A stretch of DNA of 64,000 nt from JAWKSY01 sp041402125 (GCA_041402125.1 JAWKSY010000007.1:62001-126000); one strand, 5' to 3'. Shown: positions 34,216 through 43,075, numbered from the stretch's first letter. Program-made: numbers and translations. Notes: a model not told the origin generated them from the sequence alone.

Positions 34216-34412
34216 CTCCTCGGTCGCGCGTTCGAGGTCGCGAGGCGGTGTCGGTCAGCGGGCTCGTGGGTCGACGCGGAGCGTGACGAGCCAGGGTCGC
34301 GATGGGTGTCGGCGATCGCGGCCCCTTCTCGTGGTGGTCGTCGTTCGCGGGGGCGGCGGCGGTGGGCCGGGAGCGCTTCACATCGCGTGTCGGACCGGCG
34401 TCCGCCGCCCTG

Positions 34413-34520
34413 ATGCTAGTACGGTGCCAGTCACCGGATGTGCATCCCCGCGTTCCCGGCATCGACGTCGGGGCTGCGTTCGACGGGATGCACATCCGGT
34501 GACTGGCACCGTACTCGCAT
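34413..34520. repeat. Inverted-repeat element E6
   Basis: Arms 34413-34445 and 34488-34520 flank a 42-nt spacer (ends CCCCG and CGGG). Inner arm ends are GTGCAT and ATGCAC, complementary again. Confidence 0.9.
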
Positions 34521-34586
34521 CTTCCCGGTTCGCCTCCCGATGTCGGGAGATGGGCAGCGGACGAGCATCTCCGCCCCGCGCGGCCG

Positions 34587-37500
34587 TCAGGCGGCGGCGT
34601 TCTTCCGGCGGCCGAAGGAGAGGGCGAGCTTGCGGAGGACGACGTAGAAGACCGGGGTCATCAGGAGGCCGAGGAAGGTGACGCCGATCATCCCGCCGAA
34701 GACGGCGGTTCCGAGCGAGCGGCGCATCTCGGCGCCCGCGCCCGTCGCGAGGACGAGCGGCAGGACGCCCAGGATGAAGGACAGCGAGGTCATCATGATC
34801 GGCCGGAGGCGGATGCGGCAGGCCTCCACCGCGGCGGCCGCGGGGTCGAGCCCCTCGTCCTCCTTCGCCTTGGCGAACTCGACGATGAGGATCGCGTTCT
34901 TGCAGGCCAGCGCGACGAGCACGACGAAGCCGACCTGGACGAGGACGTCGTTGTCGAGTCCCCGCGCGGCGACGCCCGCGAGCCCGAAGAGGAGGCAGAC
35001 CGGGACGATGAGGATCACCGCCAGCGGCAGGAGCCAGCTCTCGTACTGCGCCGTCAGGGAAAGGAAGGCGAGCAGCACGCAGAGCGCGAAGATCAGGAGG
35101 GGAGAGCCGCCGGCGTGCCGGGCCTGGTACGAGAGATCGGTCCACTCGTAGCCCATCGAGGGCGGGAGCGTCTTCGCCGCCAGTGACTCGAGCTCGTCCA
35201 GCGTCTGGCCCGTCGAGAAGCCGGGCATGGAGTCCCCGCTGAGATCGGCCGCGGGGTAGAGGTTGTAGCGCACCACCCGAGACGGACCGGAGCGTCGTTC
35301 CAGCGTCGCGATGGAGCCGAGCGGGACGATCGCCCCGTCCTGGCTCCGCGTGCGGATCCGCAGGACGTCGCTCTCGTCGTCGCGGAAGGTCGACTCGCCC
35401 TGCGCGGTGACGCGGTAGATGCGGCCCAGCGCGTTGAAGTCGTTGACGTAGGTCGAGCCCAGGTAGGTCTGCAGGGCCTCGAAGACCCCGGAGATCGGGA
35501 CGTCGAGCATCCGCGCCTTGGTGCGGTCCACGTCGAGGTAGAGCTGGGGCGTCCCCACGCTGAACGTGGTGTAGGCCTGGGCGATGCCCGGACTCTGGTT
35601 GGCGGCCCCCGCCAGCGACCAGGCGGCGCGCTCGAGCGCCGCGTAGCCCTCTCCGCCCCGATCCTGGATCTGCATCTTGAAGCCGCCTCCGGTGCCGATG
35701 CCGGGGACCGGCGGCGGCTGGATCACGAAGACGAGGGCCTCGTTGATGCTCGACAGCCGGCCCCGCAGGTCGGCGAGGACCGACTCGGCCGTGCGGCCGA
35801 TCTCCGCGCGTTCGGCGGCGTCGTCGAGCGCGGTGAAGATCGCCGCCGTCTCCGGGCTGTTCGCGCGGGTCGCCCCCGAGAAGCCGGCGAAGGCCACCGC
35901 GTTCGAGATGCCCGGCGTGTCCAGGGCGATCCGGGTCACCTCCTGGACGATCGCGTCGGTGCGGTCGAGCGAGGCGCCGTCGGGGAGCTGCAGGGCGACG
36001 ATGAGGTAGCCCTGGTCCTGCGCCGGGATGAAGCCGGTCGGCACGGTGCGGAAGGCCCACCACGTGGCCCCGAGCAGGCCCGCGAAGACGAGCAGCACGA
36101 GGAAGCTCACGCGCAGCGCGCCGCGGACCACCGAGGCGTAGAGACGACTCGCGAGGTCGAAGGACCAGTTGAAGAGCCAGAAGAACCAGGCCGTCGCGTA
36201 GTGGGCGATCCGCCCGAAGAGCCCCCGGGGCTCGTTGCGCGCGCGCAGCAGGCGGGCGGCGATGGCCGGACTGAGCGTCAGGGAGACGAAGGTCGAGATG
36301 ACGGTCGAGGCCGAGATGGTGAGCGCGAACTGCCGGTAGAACTGCCCCGTCAGCCCGGGCACGAAGGCCGTGGGGACGAAGACGGCGACGAGGACGACCG
36401 TCGTCGCGATGAGCGCCGAGCCGACCTCCCGCATGGCCTGGCGGGTCGCCTCCAGCGGTCGCATCCCCTCGCCGATGAGACGCTCGACGTTCTCGACGAC
36501 CACGATGGCGTCGTCGACGACGATGCCGATCGCGAGCACGAGGCCGAAGAGCGAGAGGGAGTTCAGGCTGACGTCGAGGGCGTTCATGATCGCGAAGGTG
36601 CCGACCAGCGAGATCGGGATCGCGAGCGCCGGGATGATCGTCGTCCGCCAGTTCTGGAGGAAGACGAAGACCGTGAGGACGACCAGGACGATCGCGATGA
36701 GCAGGGTCCGGAAGACCTCGTCGATCGAATCGGACACGTAGCGCGTCGGGTTGTAGACGACGGTGTGCTGCAGGCCGACCGGGAAGTCCTTCGACAGCTC
36801 GTCCATCGTCGCGATCACGCGGTCGGCGGTCTCGAGCGCGTTCGAACCCGGGCGCTGGAAGAGCACCATCGCCACCGCGTTCTTCCCGTCGAGGTAGCTG
36901 CGGACCGAGTAGTCCTGCGCTCCGAGCTCGATGCGCGCCACGTCCTCGAGGCGCACGAGACGGCCGGCCTCGCCGGACTTCACGATGATCCCCGCGAACT
37001 CCGAGGCGTCGCGGAGGCGCCCCTGGCTCGAGATCTTCAGCTCGAAGGCGGAGGGGCCGGAGAGCGGCTGCTGGCCGATGGCGCCGGCCGCGACCTGCAC
37101 GTTCTGCTCCCGCAGCGAGGCGACGACGTCGCCCGCGGTGAGATCGAAGGAGGCGAGTCGCTCCGGATCGAGCCAGACGCGCATCGAGTAGGGACTGCCG
37201 CCGAACACCGCGACGTCGCCGATGCCGTCGATGCGCGCGAGCACGTCGCGGATGCGGAGGAAGGCGTAGTTGCTGATGTAGAGCTGGTCGAGGCTCGAAT
37301 CCGGCGAGAGCAGGTGAACGACCATCAGGAGGTCGGGGGAGCTCTTCCGCGTCGTCACGCCGATCTGACGGACCTCGGCCGGGAGGCGGGGCTCGGCCAC
37401 GGCGACGCGGTTCTGGACGAGGACCTGGGCCTCGTCGACGTCGGTCCCCAGCGCGAAGGTCACCGTCAGGGTCATGAGACCGTCGGCGGTCGACTGCGAC

Positions 37501-37742
37501 GACAGGTAGAGCATGTCGTCGACGCCGTTGATCTCCTGCTCGAGCGGCGTGGCGACCGTCTCCGCGATGGTCTCCGGGGTCGCGCCCGGGTAGGCGGCGG
37601 TCACGACGATGGTCGGCGGGGCGACCTCGGGATACTGCGAGATCGGGAGCCCGAAGTAGGCGAGTCCGCCCACGATCATCACGACGATGCCGAGGACGAT
37701 CGCGAAGCGCGGGCGATCGATGAAGAACGCGGGGAGGCTCAT
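34587..37742 (-). CDS. RND efflux pump, inner-membrane permease (HAE1/AcrB family)
   Basis: A 1051-residue proton-driven exporter, full length for the family. It opens with FFIDRPRFAIVLGIVVMI (first membrane helix) and has the porter-domain motif ISQYPEVAPPTIVVTAAYPG. The proton-relay aspartate pair lies in LAIGIVVDDAIVVVENVER (helix 4). The central block FLQNWRTTIIPALAIPISL and the second membrane half follow, with a C-terminal basic tail after the last helix. The pump exports hydrophobic toxic compounds, in other bacteria drugs and detergents; the substrate here is unknown. It is the last gene of the OMF-MFP-RND operon, with 4-nt overlaps. Confidence 0.94.
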   Translation of the reverse strand: MSLPAFFIDRPRFAIVLGIVVMIVGGLAYFGLPISQYPEVAPPTIVVTAAYPGATPETIAETVATPLEQEINGVDDMLYLSSQSTADGLMTLTVTFALGTDVDEAQVLVQNRVAVAEPRLPAEVRQIGVTTRKSSPDLLMVVHLLSPDSSLDQLYISNYAFLRIRDVLARIDGIGDVAVFGGSPYSMRVWLDPERLASFDLTAGDVVASLREQNVQVAAGAIGQQPLSGPSAFELKISSQGRLRDASEFAGIIVKSGEAGRLVRLEDVARIELGAQDYSVRSYLDGKNAVAMVLFQRPGSNALETADRVIATMDELSKDFPVGLQHTVVYNPTRYVSDSIDEVFRTLLIAIVLVVLTVFVFLQNWRTTIIPALAIPISLVGTFAIMNALDVSLNSLSLFGLVLAIGIVVDDAIVVVENVERLIGEGMRPLEATRQAMREVGSALIATTVVLVAVFVPTAFVPGLTGQFYRQFALTISASTVISTFVSLTLSPAIAARLLRARNEPRGLFGRIAHYATAWFFWLFNWSFDLASRLYASVVRGALRVSFLVLLVFAGLLGATWWAFRTVPTGFIPAQDQGYLIVALQLPDGASLDRTDAIVQEVTRIALDTPGISNAVAFAGFSGATRANSPETAAIFTALDDAAERAEIGRTAESVLADLRGRLSSINEALVFVIQPPPVPGIGTGGGFKMQIQDRGGEGYAALERAAWSLAGAANQSPGIAQAYTTFSVGTPQLYLDVDRTKARMLDVPISGVFEALQTYLGSTYVNDFNALGRIYRVTAQGESTFRDDESDVLRIRTRSQDGAIVPLGSIATLERRSGPSRVVRYNLYPAADLSGDSMPGFSTGQTLDELESLAAKTLPPSMGYEWTDLSYQARHAGGSPLLIFALCVLLAFLSLTAQYESWLLPLAVILIVPVCLLFGLAGVAARGLDNDVLVQVGFVVLVALACKNAILIVEFAKAKEDEGLDPAAAAVEACRIRLRPIMMTSLSFILGVLPLVLATGAGAEMRRSLGTAVFGGMIGVTFLGLLMTPVFYVVLRKLALSFGRRKNAAA

Positions 37743-39103
37743 CGACCCTCCTCCGGCGCGGCCGCGGGCCGGGCCTGGATCCACTCGGCCTCCGGGACCG
37801 GCTCGTAGTGGTCGGGCAGCGCGTCCGCCGAGGGCTTCGCGACGATCTCGCCGGGCTGCGGCGCGACGGGGGCGCCGGGGCGGATCCACTGCGTGCCCGC
37901 GATCACGACGCGATCCTCGGCCGCGAGTCCCGACCGGACGACGCGCAGGCCGTCGATGATCGGTCCGAGCTCGATCGGGCGGATCTCGGGAAGGTTCTCG
38001 GCCCCGATGACGTAGACGAAGCGCTGCGCCTGGTTCGCGAGGACCGCCTCGTCGGGAATCATGACCGCGTCCCGCGGCTCGCCGCCGGGGATGAACACGC
38101 GCGCGAAGAGCCCGGGCGTCAGGAGCCCGTCGGGATTCCGCAGGATGCCGCGGCCGCGCATCGTGCCGGTGTTGGCGTCGACCTGGTTGTCGACGAAGTC
38201 CATGTGCCCTCGGTGCGGGTATCCGATCTCGTCGACGAGCTGGAGGAAGAGCGGGTTCTTGGCCTCGCGGGAGCTCCGACGGCGCCCCGCGTTGGCGAGG
38301 CGGACGTACTTGAGGAAGGCCTGCTCGTTGGCGTCGAAGTAGACGTGGATCGGGTCGAGCGAGACGATCGTCGTGAGGAGCGTCGAGGCGACGTTGCCGC
38401 CCTCGACGAGGTTGCCCTTCGTGACGAAGCGGCGGCTGATCCGCCCCGAGATCGGCGCGGTGACCCGCGTGTAGGAGAGGTCGAGCTCCGCGATGGCGAG
38501 CGTCGCCTCCGCCGTCGTCACCGCGGCCTCGGCGTGCGTGGCGTCGGCCACGGCCGAAGCCACCGCCGCTCGGGCCGACTCCACGGCGGCGCGGGCCTGG
38601 ACGACCTCGCTCTCGCGAACGTCCACCTGCTCGCGGGCGATGGCGTTGGTCTCGGCCGCGGTCTTCGCGCGCTCGAGCTGACGCGTCGCGAGGGCGGCGA
38701 GCGCCTCCGAGCGTCGCGCGGCCGCCTCGGCCTGCTCGACGTTCGCGCGGACGCGTCGCGTCTCGGCCCGGGCCTCCTCGACGCGGGCCCGCGCCTGGTC
38801 GACCGCGAGCTGGAAGGGGCGGGGGTCGATCACGGCGAGGACCTGCCCGCGCTCCACCTCCTGTCCCTCGGAGAAGTGCGTCGAGGCGAGGTAGCCCGAG
38901 ACGCGGGCGCGCACCTCCACCGACTCGACGGCGGCGAGGCGACCGGTGTAACGGTCCCACTCGACGATGCGCTTCACGAGCGGCTTCGCCACCGTGACGA
39001 CGGCCGGCGGATGCGCGGCGGCCGCGGGCGGTTGACGCGAGCAGGCGGCGAGAGCGATGCCGGCGAGGAGGGCGGCGAGGACGGGGCGGACGGCGGGGGT
39101 CAT
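37739..39103 (-). CDS. RND efflux periplasmic adaptor (membrane fusion protein)
   Basis: A 454-residue lipoprotein (LAGIALAACSRQ) that links the RND permease to the outer-membrane channel. The lipoyl-like halves are GYLASTHFSEGQEVERGQVLAVIDPRPF and LSYTRVTAPISGRISRRFVT, separated by a long coiled-coil hairpin (about 100-190, rich in Ala, Glu and Arg). Then come the beta-barrel and membrane-proximal domains. The start ATG 39103 follows a GGAGGAG and lies in a 4-nt overlap with the upstream channel gene. Length and order are typical of AcrA/MexA relatives; the coiled coil is well developed. Confidence 0.93.
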   Translation of the reverse strand: MTPAVRPVLAALLAGIALAACSRQPPAAAAHPPAVVTVAKPLVKRIVEWDRYTGRLAAVESVEVRARVSGYLASTHFSEGQEVERGQVLAVIDPRPFQLAVDQARARVEEARAETRRVRANVEQAEAAARRSEALAALATRQLERAKTAAETNAIAREQVDVRESEVVQARAAVESARAAVASAVADATHAEAAVTTAEATLAIAELDLSYTRVTAPISGRISRRFVTKGNLVEGGNVASTLLTTIVSLDPIHVYFDANEQAFLKYVRLANAGRRRSSREAKNPLFLQLVDEIGYPHRGHMDFVDNQVDANTGTMRGRGILRNPDGLLTPGLFARVFIPGGEPRDAVMIPDEAVLANQAQRFVYVIGAENLPEIRPIELGPIIDGLRVVRSGLAAEDRVVIAGTQWIRPGAPVAPQPGEIVAKPSADALPDHYEPVPEAEWIQARPAAAPEEGR

Positions 39104-40545
39104 CGGGCGTTCTCCTCCTCGGGCGCGGCGGCGGGCATCAGGTCGTGCGATTCCCATCCGCCGCCGAGGGCCTTGTACATGGAGATGGCATCGAGGCTGA
39201 TCGCGGCCGCGGCGAGAGCGAGCGTGTCCTCGATCTCGAAGCGGCGGCTCTGCGAGTCCACGACGCTCTGGAAGCTCACCAGTCCCTGTCGGTACTGGTC
39301 GCGGGACAGCGCGTCGGCGCGACGCGCGTGCTCGAGGGCCCGGCCGAGGGCCTCGCGCGACTGGCGATCGCGCAGGAAGGCGATCATCGCGTTCTCGGCC
39401 TCTTCCAGGGCCCCGAGCAGCGATCGCTCGTAGCGCGCGAGGGTCTGACGCGTGCGGGACTCCTCGATCGCGACCCCGCCCAGCAGGCGTTCGCGGTCGA
39501 AGACGTTCCAGCGGATCGAGGGACCGATCGAGAAGCCGACGGCGCGGCCCCCGAAGAGGTCGCCCGCGTCCTGCGCGTCGACGCCGAGCGATCCGAGCAG
39601 ATCGAAGCGGGGATAGAGCGCGCCCTCGGCGACGCCGATGCGCGCCGTCGCCGCCGCGAGTTCGCGCTCCGCGCGACGCAGGTCGGGGCGGCGGCGGAGG
39701 AGATCCGCCGGGACGCCGACCGCGATCTCGAGCGGGGGCGTCGGCACCGGCGCGAAGGCCGCGAGTTCGGTCTCGAGCGCGCCCGGCGCCTCGCCGAGCA
39801 GGACGGCGATCCGGTGACGCGCGGCGCGCTCCGCGATCTCCAGCGTCGGCAGGGAGGCGACGGTGCGCTCGAGGTTCGCGCCGGCCTGCGCGACGTCGAG
39901 CTCGCTGACGAGGCCGGCGGAGAAACGGTCGCGGGCGAGCTCGAGCGCGGCCTGCTGGTTCTCGACGTTCGCGGCGGCGATGGCGCGTCGACCCTGGGCG
40001 AGACGCATCTCGACGTAGTTGAGGGCGACCTCCGCGCCGACCGTGACGAGCACGTCGCGGGCGTCCTCGATCGCGACCTCGACCTCCGCGTCGGCCGCCT
40101 CCACGCCGCGCCGGACGCGGCCCCAGAGATCGAGCTCCCAGGACGCGTCGAATCCGAAGGAGAAGAGGTCGTTCCGTCGCGGGCCGAAGCCGCCGGCGAC
40201 GGTCTCCCGGCCGTTCTGGCGCCGGCTGTAATCACCCCGGACGTCGATGCGCGGGACGAGATCCGCCCCGACGACCCCGCGCGCCGCGCGGGCCTCGGCC
40301 ACGCGGTCGAGGGCGACGCGGAGCTCGAGATTCGCCTCCATCGCGCGCAGGACGAGATCGGTGAGGCGCGGATCCTCGAAGCGCTCCCACCACGCATCGA
40401 GCGCGGCGGGCGTCGCGGTCAGGCTCTCGCCGGCCGCCGACCACGCCGGCGGCGTCGCGAGCTCGGGGCGCGCGTAGTCCGGGCCGACCGTGCCGCAGCC
40501 GGTCGCGAGCAGCACCGCGAACGCGGCGCCGTAGCATCGGAACAT
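39100..40545 (-). CDS. Outer-membrane efflux lipoprotein (NodT/OprM family)
   Basis: A 481-residue TolC-type channel subunit with a lipoprotein signal (FAVLLATGCGTVGPDYARP). Two similar halves are visible, each ending in long helices (DRVAEARAARGVVGADLVPRI; AARHRIAVLLGE with VPADLLRRRPDLRRAERELA). The motif LLRRRPDLR is diagnostic of the NodT branch. First gene of the pump operon. A TACCCT at the -10 place with TGGTCC 17 nt upstream stands between it and the nadC-type gene. Its presence supports a diderm envelope. Confidence 0.93.
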   Translation of the reverse strand: MFRCYGAAFAVLLATGCGTVGPDYARPELATPPAWSAAGESLTATPAALDAWWERFEDPRLTDLVLRAMEANLELRVALDRVAEARAARGVVGADLVPRIDVRGDYSRRQNGRETVAGGFGPRRNDLFSFGFDASWELDLWGRVRRGVEAADAEVEVAIEDARDVLVTVGAEVALNYVEMRLAQGRRAIAAANVENQQAALELARDRFSAGLVSELDVAQAGANLERTVASLPTLEIAERAARHRIAVLLGEAPGALETELAAFAPVPTPPLEIAVGVPADLLRRRPDLRRAERELAAATARIGVAEGALYPRFDLLGSLGVDAQDAGDLFGGRAVGFSIGPSIRWNVFDRERLLGGVAIEESRTRQTLARYERSLLGALEEAENAMIAFLRDRQSREALGRALEHARRADALSRDQYRQGLVSFQSVVDSQSRRFEIEDTLALAAAAISLDAISMYKALGGGWESHDLMPAAAPEEENAR

Positions 40546-40668
40546 GGGTGTGTTTCCCTTCTCTCCGCTCGGGCGCCGGCGGCGCGGCGCCCGCGGAGGG
40601 GCCGGAGCCCCGGACCGCGAGAGGGTAGGACTCTTCCGGGGGGCGGACCATCGCCGCCCCCATGATTT

Positions 40669-41961
40669 TTACCGATCGGTCCAGTCCACGAGCAGGCTCA
40701 GGTCGAGCGCCTTCACGCTGTGAGTGAGGGCGCCGACGGAGATCCGATCGACTCCGGTCTCGGCGACGGCGCGAACGGTGTCGAGCGTGATGCCGCCCGA
40801 GGCCTCGAGCCGGATGCGCTCCCCGTTCTTCAGGCGCGGCGCGCGGTCGCGCCGCCGGACGGCCTCGCGCATCTCGTCCCGCGACATGTCGTCGAGGAGG
40901 ACGATGTCCACGCCCACCCGGAGGGCGGCGTCGAGCTCGTCGAGCGTCTCGACCTCGACCTCGCAGATCATCCCCGACGAGCGCCGCGCGACGAGCAGCT
41001 CGAGCGCGCCCGCGAAGCTCGTGCAGAGCCCGCTGCGCCGGGCGAGCGCGAAGTGGTTCTCCTTCGCGAGGATCTGGTCGTCCAGGCCCAGACGGTGGAG
41101 CGTCCCGCCACCGGCGGCGACGGCGTACTTGTCGAGCAGTCGCCAGCCCGGGACGGTCTTGCGGGTCTCGAGGATGGCGCACTCGAGGCCCGCCACCGCG
41201 TCGACGAAGCGTCGCGTCGTCGTGGCGATGCCGGACAGGCGCTGCAGGAAGTTCAGGATGATGCGCTCGGTGCTCAGGATGTGTCCCGCGCGCCCCCGCA
41301 GCGCCGCCACCTCGTCGCCGGGGGAGACGCGGTCTCCGTCGCGGCGCGCGCTCGAGAACTCCACGTCGGCGTCGCCGACCTCGAGGACCATGCGGGCCAG
41401 CTCGAGGCCGCAGATCACGCCCGCTTCCTTCGCGACGATCCGGGCCTCACCGCGGAGTTCCGCCGGGACGAGGAGTTCGGTCGTGACGTCCCCCGTGCCC
41501 AGGTCCTCCTCGAGGGCCATGCGGACGAGCTGGCGGACGCGTTCGGAGCGGGCGATGCGCTGGGCGAGTTCGTCGAGTCGCATGGGAGAGGTCGGCTCCG
41601 GGCGGGGCGAGGCGATCAGGAGGGGGAGGAGTTCCTCGATCCGATTCTGTGGCAGGCCCGGGATCTCGGACAAGGCCGCCGGGGAGGGGAAGGGGCCGCG
41701 GAGGCGACGTCGCGCGAGGATCAGGTCGGCGCGGCGGGGTCCGAGGCCCGGGAGGAGCATGATCTCGTCCCGGCCGGCCCGATTCAGGTCGAGCCGGCTT
41801 CCGGGGGACGCCCCGAGGGCGAGGAGGGCGGTCGCCGATCCGCGCCGACGCTCGAGCTCCGCGCGGTGCGCGGCGCGGCCGAGGACGACGAGGCCCGCGA
41901 CGAGGAGGAGCGCCGCTCCCCGGGCCGCGCGTCGCCGATGTTCCGGGATATGAAACTCCAT
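40669..41961 (-). CDS. nadC: ComEA-type helix-hairpin-helix domain fused in frame to quinolinate phosphoribosyltransferase (NadC)
   Basis: One open frame of 430 residues without a stop between two different proteins. Residues 1-126 have a membrane segment (GAALLLVAGLVVLG) and a ComEA-like HhH pair (LDLNRAGRDEIMLLPGLGP, ALSEIPGLPQNRIEELLP), which usually binds DNA during uptake. From Met127 the sequence is a complete NadC of 304 residues: DLGTGDVTTELL, GEARIVAKEAGVICGLELA, LSTERIILNFLQRLSGIAT, ETRKTVPGWRLLDKYAV, GGGTLHRLGLDDQILAKENH and LEASGGIT. NadC makes nicotinate mononucleotide from quinolinate and PRPP. The ATG at 41583 could also start NadC alone, with only a weak ribosome-binding site. 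This may be a true fusion or a lost stop codon. Confidence 0.85.
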   Translation of the reverse strand: MEFHIPEHRRRAARGAALLLVAGLVVLGRAAHRAELERRRGSATALLALGASPGSRLDLNRAGRDEIMLLPGLGPRRADLILARRRLRGPFPSPAALSEIPGLPQNRIEELLPLLIASPRPEPTSPMRLDELAQRIARSERVRQLVRMALEEDLGTGDVTTELLVPAELRGEARIVAKEAGVICGLELARMVLEVGDADVEFSSARRDGDRVSPGDEVAALRGRAGHILSTERIILNFLQRLSGIATTTRRFVDAVAGLECAILETRKTVPGWRLLDKYAVAAGGGTLHRLGLDDQILAKENHFALARRSGLCTSFAGALELLVARRSSGMICEVEVETLDELDAALRVGVDIVLLDDMSRDEMREAVRRRDRAPRLKNGERIRLEASGGITLDTVRAVAETGVDRISVGALTHSVKALDLSLLVDWTDR

Positions 41962-42336
41962 CCTCGAGTCGTCTCCGCGGGGGTCGGTCGCGTCCGGAAG
42001 TCCCGGTCGCGGCTGGTCTTCGAGACGAATTCCGCGCCGCCGGGTGACTTTCTTCGCGGAGAACCCAAGCGAGAGCCCGCCGCCCGCGACTCACCATAAA
42101 TTCCTTCACGAAAGGGCTTTGCGCTTCGTTTCGAGGGTGGTTCCGCGGTCGGCGAAGCCGTCGCGGGGCCCCGGGCGGCGGGTTCGCGCCGCAAGTCACG
42201 ACCGTTTCAGTCAATAGGCACTTTGCCGACGGTCGATAGGGGGTCGGGAAGGGGGGCCTCGCCGGCTCCTCGAACGGCTCGCTCGCGAAGGGCGTTCCCG
42301 GGACGGAACGCGCGGATCGGGCAGGGAGGGTCGGCC
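41962..42336. other. Intergenic region between the divergent ComEA-NadC and HU genes
   Basis: These 375 bases hold no convincing gene. An AT-richer island at about 42090-42115 (CATAAATTCC, CACGAAAGGGC) and another at 42205-42240 (TTTCAGTCAATAGGC, GGTCGATAGG) are the likely sites of the two divergent promoters. I cannot assign exact -35/-10 boxes. Confidence 0.4.
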
Positions 42337-42705
42337 ATGGCCACCATCACGAAGAAGGAACTCGTCAACCGGATCGCCGCGAAGACGGGCCAGACCAAGG
42401 TCGTCACGAAGCAGGTCATCCAGATGTTCCTGGACGACATCATCGACGAGCTGGGCAAGGGCAACCGCCTCGAGTTCCGCGAGTTCGGCGTGTTCGAGAT
42501 CAAGGAACGCGCCGCGCGCAAGGCTCAGAACCCCAGGACCTTGCAGAAGGTCAGCGTTCCCGCCAAGCGCGTCGTCAAGTTCAAGGTCGGCCGGATGATG
42601 AAGGAGAAGGTCTCCGGCGACACCGACGACGACTTCGAGACCTACGGCAACGGCAACGGTCATCATCCGCAGGGCGGCGCGCCGCTCAGCGAGCGCGACG
42701 ACTGA
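42337..42705 (+). CDS. HU/IHF-family DNA-binding protein
   Basis: A 122-residue nucleoid protein. The family pattern is complete: ATITKKELVNRIAAKTGQTK at the start, then FLDDIIDELGKGNRLEF and the DNA-arm region FGVFEIKERAARKAQNPRT. It then runs through VSVPAKRVVKFKVGRMMKE into a 30-residue acidic and Gly/Asn/His-rich tail that ordinary HU (90 residues) lacks. It bends and compacts DNA as a dimer. A GGGAGGG ribosome-binding site precedes the ATG. Confidence 0.93.
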   Translation: MATITKKELVNRIAAKTGQTKVVTKQVIQMFLDDIIDELGKGNRLEFREFGVFEIKERAARKAQNPRTLQKVSVPAKRVVKFKVGRMMKEKVSGDTDDDFETYGNGNGHHPQGGAPLSERDD

Positions 42706-42863
42706 TCCGGACCGCGGTCGCCTCCGCCGGAGGCGCCGCGGCCGAGGTCGCCTCCCGCGCCGGCTCCGTTCCGGTCCGCGAGGCTCCGTCTGTCCTCCCC
42801 CGGAGCTATCCCGGGATCCGGATGCGGTGCCCCCCGGCGCCGCCGCCGAGCGGAGGACGACCC

Positions 42864-42935
42864 ATGAAGCGTCTCGCCAACGACCTGATGATCGCCATCG
42901 CCTGCGCCTGCATGCTGGGCCTCGCGCTGATCTGA
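42864..42935 (+). CDS. Predicted 23-residue membrane peptide
   Basis: A very short frame starts at an ATG with a strong GGAGGA ribosome-binding site 8 nt upstream. It encodes MKRLANDLMIAIA and then CACMLGLALI. Basic residues followed by about 15 hydrophobic ones make a plausible single-span membrane peptide. It stands alone between HU and mutS2. GC-rich inverted sequence follows the stop. No homologue is known to me, so the evidence is the ribosome-binding site, the composition and the isolated position. Confidence 0.4.
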   Translation: MKRLANDLMIAIACACMLGLALI

Positions 42936-43063
42936 TCTCCCACGCCCCCGCGCGTTCCGCCCGGGGGCGCGCGCGCTCCGGCGCCCCTCGAACCGGTCGC
43001 CCCGAGAGGGGGGCCGGTCCGGACGAGGACGCTCCCGCCCTGTGGCGGCGGCGCCCCCGGGGA

Positions 43064-43069
43064 TAGAAC
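43064..43069 (+). promoter_or_regulatory. -10 element of a probably leaderless mutS2 transcript
   Basis: TAGAAC ends 6 nt before the mutS2 ATG, and no ribosome-binding site lies in between. The spacing is identical to that at 12424-12429. Confidence 0.45.
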
Positions 43070-43075
43070 GCCCCC

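Larger units (their letters stand above)
33797..34525 (+). repeat. Three diverged copies of a ~210-bp unit carrying elements E4-E6
   Basis: Units start at 33797, 34009 and about 34313. Each has the right arm of the terminator (GCGGCCCCTTCTCG or a variant), about 95 bp of closely similar sequence (for example GGTGGGCCGCGAGCG and CGTGTCGGACC), and one 107-108 bp inverted-repeat element. The first two units are directly adjacent (period 212). About 90 bp of unrelated filler lies between the second and third. No reading frame in 33754-34586 looks real. Confidence 0.85.
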
